From JAXGPF01 sp964463985 (GTDB lineage: Bacteria; Verrucomicrobiota; Kiritimatiellia; JAAZAB01): a stretch of DNA of 64,000 nt. Below the pieces are notes generated by a model that ran no database searches, was not told where the DNA came from, and worked only from the letters and a program-made list of their open reading frames with translations. Both the position numbers and the translations under genes were made by a program. The stretch is taken from NCBI GenBank assembly GCA_964463985.1, contig CAYXEK010000010.1:1-64000 (forward strand), written 5' to 3'. Below, piece by piece: positions 61,167 through 64,000 of this stretch. The stretch's first letter is position 1; every line of letters begins with the position of its first letter.

Positions 61167-62285
61167 CTAAAACAGCCGGTCCAGCATCCAGCGCACATGT
61201 CCGGCATTCAATGGCAGCGGGTTGGCCTTGCCGGAAGCCGAGGCAAGGGTCTCACTGATGATGCCTTCCGCATCGCGCAGTTCCTGTCCGGCGAATGGAT
61301 TGCGCACCGCCAGGCGTTCCAGCAGGGCGGCTGTCCAATCCCGCAAATCGCCGCCTGCCAATCCGCTCAATTCATGGTAACGCCCGGAGACGGCATCGCG
61401 GTTCAATTCCAGCGCCAGGGGCAGGCAAACGCCGCAAACCTGTCCGTGGGGAATTTTATAGCGCGCGCCCAGGGGATGCGCAATGCCGTGGACCACTCCC
61501 AGCCGGGCGATGGAGAGCGCCAGCCCCGCAAAATAACTCCCCAGCAGCATGGCTTCCGCCGGATCGCTCCCCGCGCGCGGACGCCCCATGGCAAAATCCT
61601 CCAGGCTGCCTGCAAGCAATTTAAAACCGCGCCTGGCAAAATCGTCGCTCAACTGCGAAGATGCATTGCAGAAATACGCTTCCACGGCCTGGGTCAAAGC
61701 GTCCATCCCGGCATGCGCGCGCACGCCGGGCGGACAGGTATCCAGCAATTCGGCATCCAGCAGCACCAGGCGGGCCATCATGCCGGGATGACGGATTGAT
61801 TTTTTGACGCCCGTGCGCCGGTTGGTCAGGACGGCATTCATCGTGGCTTCCGATCCCGTGCCGGCGGTGGTGGGCGCGGCAATGAACGGGACGGCCGGCG
61901 TTTCGATCGGCCGGCCGTCATGGTATTCCTCCGCGGGTCCGGACGCGCGCAACAAGCCGGCGCAAGCCTTGGCCGCATCCATCACGCTGCCGCCGCCTAC
62001 CGCGGCGATCCAATCCGCCCGATCCCGGCGGGCCGCCGCCAGCAAATCCTCCAGATTGTCCAGCGTCGGTTCGCCGCCGGGATGTTCGGCGGCAAACATA
62101 TGCACTCCGACCGGGCATTTTTCCAGAATTTTTTGCAAGGCGCCGGAACAGCGCAGGGAAGCGCCATGCACCAGCAATCCGCGGCCGCCATACACCGCGG
62201 CCAGCGCGGCCAACTGCCTGACCGCGCCGCGTCCGCTGATCGTGCGCGCGGGCAGCGCCATATCGGCGGGAATGATTTTCTGCAT
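61167..62285 (-). CDS. Iron-containing alcohol dehydrogenase
   Basis: A 372-residue group III dehydrogenase. NAD(P)-binding GGGSVMDAAK, substrate region APTTAGTGSEAT, and metal ligands Asp (HAGMDALTQAVEAY) and His (VVHGIAHPLGARYKIPHGQV) are visible. It probably interconverts an aldehyde and an alcohol during fermentation; substrate unknown. Confidence 0.94.
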   Translation of the reverse strand: MQKIIPADMALPARTISGRGAVRQLAALAAVYGGRGLLVHGASLRCSGALQKILEKCPVGVHMFAAEHPGGEPTLDNLEDLLAAARRDRADWIAAVGGGSVMDAAKACAGLLRASGPAEEYHDGRPIETPAVPFIAAPTTAGTGSEATMNAVLTNRRTGVKKSIRHPGMMARLVLLDAELLDTCPPGVRAHAGMDALTQAVEAYFCNASSQLSDDFARRGFKLLAGSLEDFAMGRPRAGSDPAEAMLLGSYFAGLALSIARLGVVHGIAHPLGARYKIPHGQVCGVCLPLALELNRDAVSGRYHELSGLAGGDLRDWTAALLERLAVRNPFAGQELRDAEGIISETLASASGKANPLPLNAGHVRWMLDRLF

Positions 62286-62317
62286 ACTTCGGCCCTTTCA
62301 TTGCATACTGCCGCGCC

Positions 62318-62668
62318 TCAGGGGTAACACATGATGACCGCCAGCATTTCCAGCGGCGCGTTGCCGTCGTTGCGCACCGCATGCGAACCGCCGCGGCCGG
62401 TCAGCACGGCGTCGCCGGCGGCGACGCGCACGGACCGTCCGTCTTCATCCACCACCCCTTCCCCGCCGATCACCACGAACAATTCGTCTTCATGGTCATG
62501 GCGGTGGGGGCCGATGCCCGCCCCGGGCGGAATGGTCAGCCGGGCGCACAGGCGTGTTTTCGCCTGGATTTCATCGGCATTGAAGATGTGGCGGATGGTG
62601 ACCGCGCCCGGCCCGCCCCGCATGTTCTCCCGCACTTCGCTGTGCATTTCCGCGGCTTTGCGAATCAT
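62318..62668 (-). CDS. Cupin-domain protein
   Basis: A 116-residue single cupin barrel starting MIRKAAEMHSEV. Metal-ligand motif 1 is GPHRHDHEDELFVVIGGEG, and motif 2 includes GGSHAVRNDGNAPLEMLAV. It is a small metal-binding protein; function unknown. It is transcribed with the alcohol dehydrogenase 32 nt downstream. Confidence 0.88.
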   Translation of the reverse strand: MIRKAAEMHSEVRENMRGGPGAVTIRHIFNADEIQAKTRLCARLTIPPGAGIGPHRHDHEDELFVVIGGEGVVDEDGRSVRVAAGDAVLTGRGGSHAVRNDGNAPLEMLAVIMCYP

Positions 62669-62837
62669 GATTCCCCTCGCATGTCTTGATTCCCGGTCAA
62701 TGGCTGGCGGCAAAATATTATTGCGCGCACCGGCTTTTTAATTATCATTAATTGAGTTCGCAGTCAATGTCGTAACCGCTGCCGGCGCCCGGGCCGCGGC
62801 GGGATTTGTGTTTCATTTAAAAATATACGGAGGCATC

Positions 62838-64000
62838 ATGAAATTCCATATCAATCTTCGCGCCGCATCCGCCGTCCTGGCCGTCGCTTGCCTGCTGGCG
62901 GATCCGCACCCGGCGCGCGCCGCCGCTCAGGACGTTTCGCCGGAAACCCAGGCGCTGCGCCAGACATCCAAGGCCTTCGCCGCCGTGGCGCGCCAGGCCA
63001 TGCCCGCGGTGGTGTTCATCCGCGTGGAAAAAACCGTGACCCAACCCGGCATGCCGCAGGGTTTGGACCCCAACGAACTGCTGGAACAGCTTTTCGGCAT
63101 CCGCCAGCGGCGGGCGCCGGCGCCGGAACAGCGTTTCCGCCAGGCCGGCACGGGCACCGGATTCATTGTCACCAAGGACGGCTACATCCTGACAAACAAC
63201 CACATCGTCGGCGATGCCGACCGCATTACCGTGCGCACGCACGACGGCCGCGAGTTCCAGGCCGAACTGGTGGGCAGCGATCCGCGCTCGGAAGTCGCGG
63301 TGGTGAAAATCCCGGGCGAAGATTTTCCGGTGCTGGCGATCGGCGATTCCGACGCGATTGAAATCGGCGAATGGGTCATCGCCATCGGCAATCCCTTCGG
63401 CCTTTCCGAAACCCTGACCGTCGGCGTGGTCAGCGCCAAGGGGCGCAACAACATCGGCATTACCGACTACGAGGATTTCATCCAGACCGACGCCGCCATC
63501 AATCCCGGCAATTCCGGCGGTCCGCTCCTGAACATCGAAGGCAAGGCCATCGGCATCAATACCGCGATCTTCAGCCAGATGGGCGGCTCCCTGGGCATCG
63601 GTTTCGCCATCCCCATCAACATGGCGATGAAAATCAAGGAGCAGTTGATGACCAGCGGCACGATCACCCGCGGCTTTCTGGGCGTCTCTATCCAGGACCT
63701 GACAGCCGAACTGGCCGAATCCTTTAAGTGCCCGCAGTCCCGCGGAGTGCTGGTGGCCGACGTGGTCAAGGGCGCCGCCGCCGACCAGGGCGGCATACGC
63801 ACCGGCGACATAATTCTCGAACTGAACGGCAAAACCGTTGACGGCGCCAGCGCATTCCGCAACCAGATCGCCCTGACGGCGCCGGGCACGGCCATCAAGT
63901 TGACCATCTGGCGGGAAGAAAAGCGCCGCGAACTCAAAGTCAAAGTGGGCAGCCAGGAAGGCGCGGCGGAAACGCCGCTTTCGCTCACCGCGATCAGTGA
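62838..64000 (+). CDS. HtrA/DegP-type periplasmic serine protease (3' end outside window)
   Basis: 387 codons from ATG 62838 (GGAG 6 nt upstream) to the window edge. A signal peptide (MKFHINLRAASAVLAVACLL, ending PARAAA) directs it to the periplasm. The trypsin-like domain has His122 in LTNNHIVGDA and Ser226 in INPGNSGGPLLNIEGKAIGI. The position of the catalytic Asp reads DPRSEVAVVKI, giving Glu152 instead of Asp. A PDZ domain begins near residue 275 (TRGFLGVSIQDLTAEL, GIRTGDIILELNGKTVDG). It would degrade or refold misfolded envelope proteins. Confidence 0.93.
   Translation, partial: MKFHINLRAASAVLAVACLLADPHPARAAAQDVSPETQALRQTSKAFAAVARQAMPAVVFIRVEKTVTQPGMPQGLDPNELLEQLFGIRQRRAPAPEQRFRQAGTGTGFIVTKDGYILTNNHIVGDADRITVRTHDGREFQAELVGSDPRSEVAVVKIPGEDFPVLAIGDSDAIEIGEWVIAIGNPFGLSETLTVGVVSAKGRNNIGITDYEDFIQTDAAINPGNSGGPLLNIEGKAIGINTAIFSQMGGSLGIGFAIPINMAMKIKEQLMTSGTITRGFLGVSIQDLTAELAESFKCPQSRGVLVADVVKGAAADQGGIRTGDIILELNGKTVDGASAFRNQIALTAPGTAIKLTIWREEKRRELKVKVGSQEGAAETPLSLTAIS

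Overview
The window looks like part of a metagenome-assembled chromosome of a strictly anaerobic, GC-rich bacterium, most likely from the PVC superphylum and Kiritimatiellota-like. That placement is inferred from gene content: a PPi-type phosphofructokinase, a large [FeFe]-hydrogenase operon, pseudopilins with an FPVG motif, several Gfo/Idh/MocA oxidoreductases, and structured intergenic repeats. No rRNA or other strong phylogenetic marker is present. Two runs of exactly 100 N mark scaffold joins. One of them (26454-26553) is flanked by a 55-bp identical sequence, so it is probably an artefact.

Region 1 (1-12.2 kb) is a defence island transcribed leftwards and ending at a tRNA-Pro gene. From right to left it holds: an HTH-SNF2-DUF3883 helicase behind a near-consensus promoter with an 18-bp palindrome; a fusion of a RayT-like HUH transposase and a DprA/SLOG domain; an AAA/DUF4143 ATPase; a relic of the 3' end of a second helicase; an uncharacterised 248-aa protein; a CD-NTase and a Cap15-like 2TM-beta-barrel effector (a CBASS pair); and a DUF1156 DNA methyltransferase that runs off the window. 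The CBASS pair sits, with overlapping or near-touching genes, between the helicase remnant and the methyltransferase. This is the best candidate for an unusual composite system.

Region 2 (12.2-41 kb) is mostly housekeeping: a TPR lipoprotein, CvpA, DnaG, a complete F-type ATP synthase operon (atpZ-I-B-E-F-H-A-G-D-C), a GAF-GGDEF protein, NadC, a C39-like protein, CoaX, a mannose-1-phosphate guanylyltransferase, RuvX, a decayed integron-type integrase, a URO-D-like protein, TruA, PPi-PFK, two Gfo/Idh/MocA proteins, a large TPR lipoprotein, a 31-aa AURKAIP1/COX24-like protein, HisG and a hybrid histidine kinase.

Region 3 (41-49.3 kb) is envelope-related: three pseudopilins (one broken by a gap), an OmpA protein with a calcium-binding repeat stalk, a COG5610 HAD-type protein and a tandem GT2 glycosyltransferase. 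Two copies of a 106-107-bp repeat with terminal inverted repeats lie here.

Region 4 (49.2-60.2 kb) is a leftward 11-gene redox operon. It encodes an electron-bifurcating HydABC-type [FeFe]-hydrogenase plus a NuoF-GltD fusion resembling the Sporomusa-type transhydrogenase (Stn). It begins with a block of putative sensor genes (two DRTGG, CBS-HATPase, PHP, HATPase). Together these genes could link H2, ferredoxin, NADH and NADPH pools, while the ATP synthase handles the ion gradient. The right end carries a conserved hypothetical gene, an iron alcohol dehydrogenase, a cupin and the 5' part of an HtrA protease.
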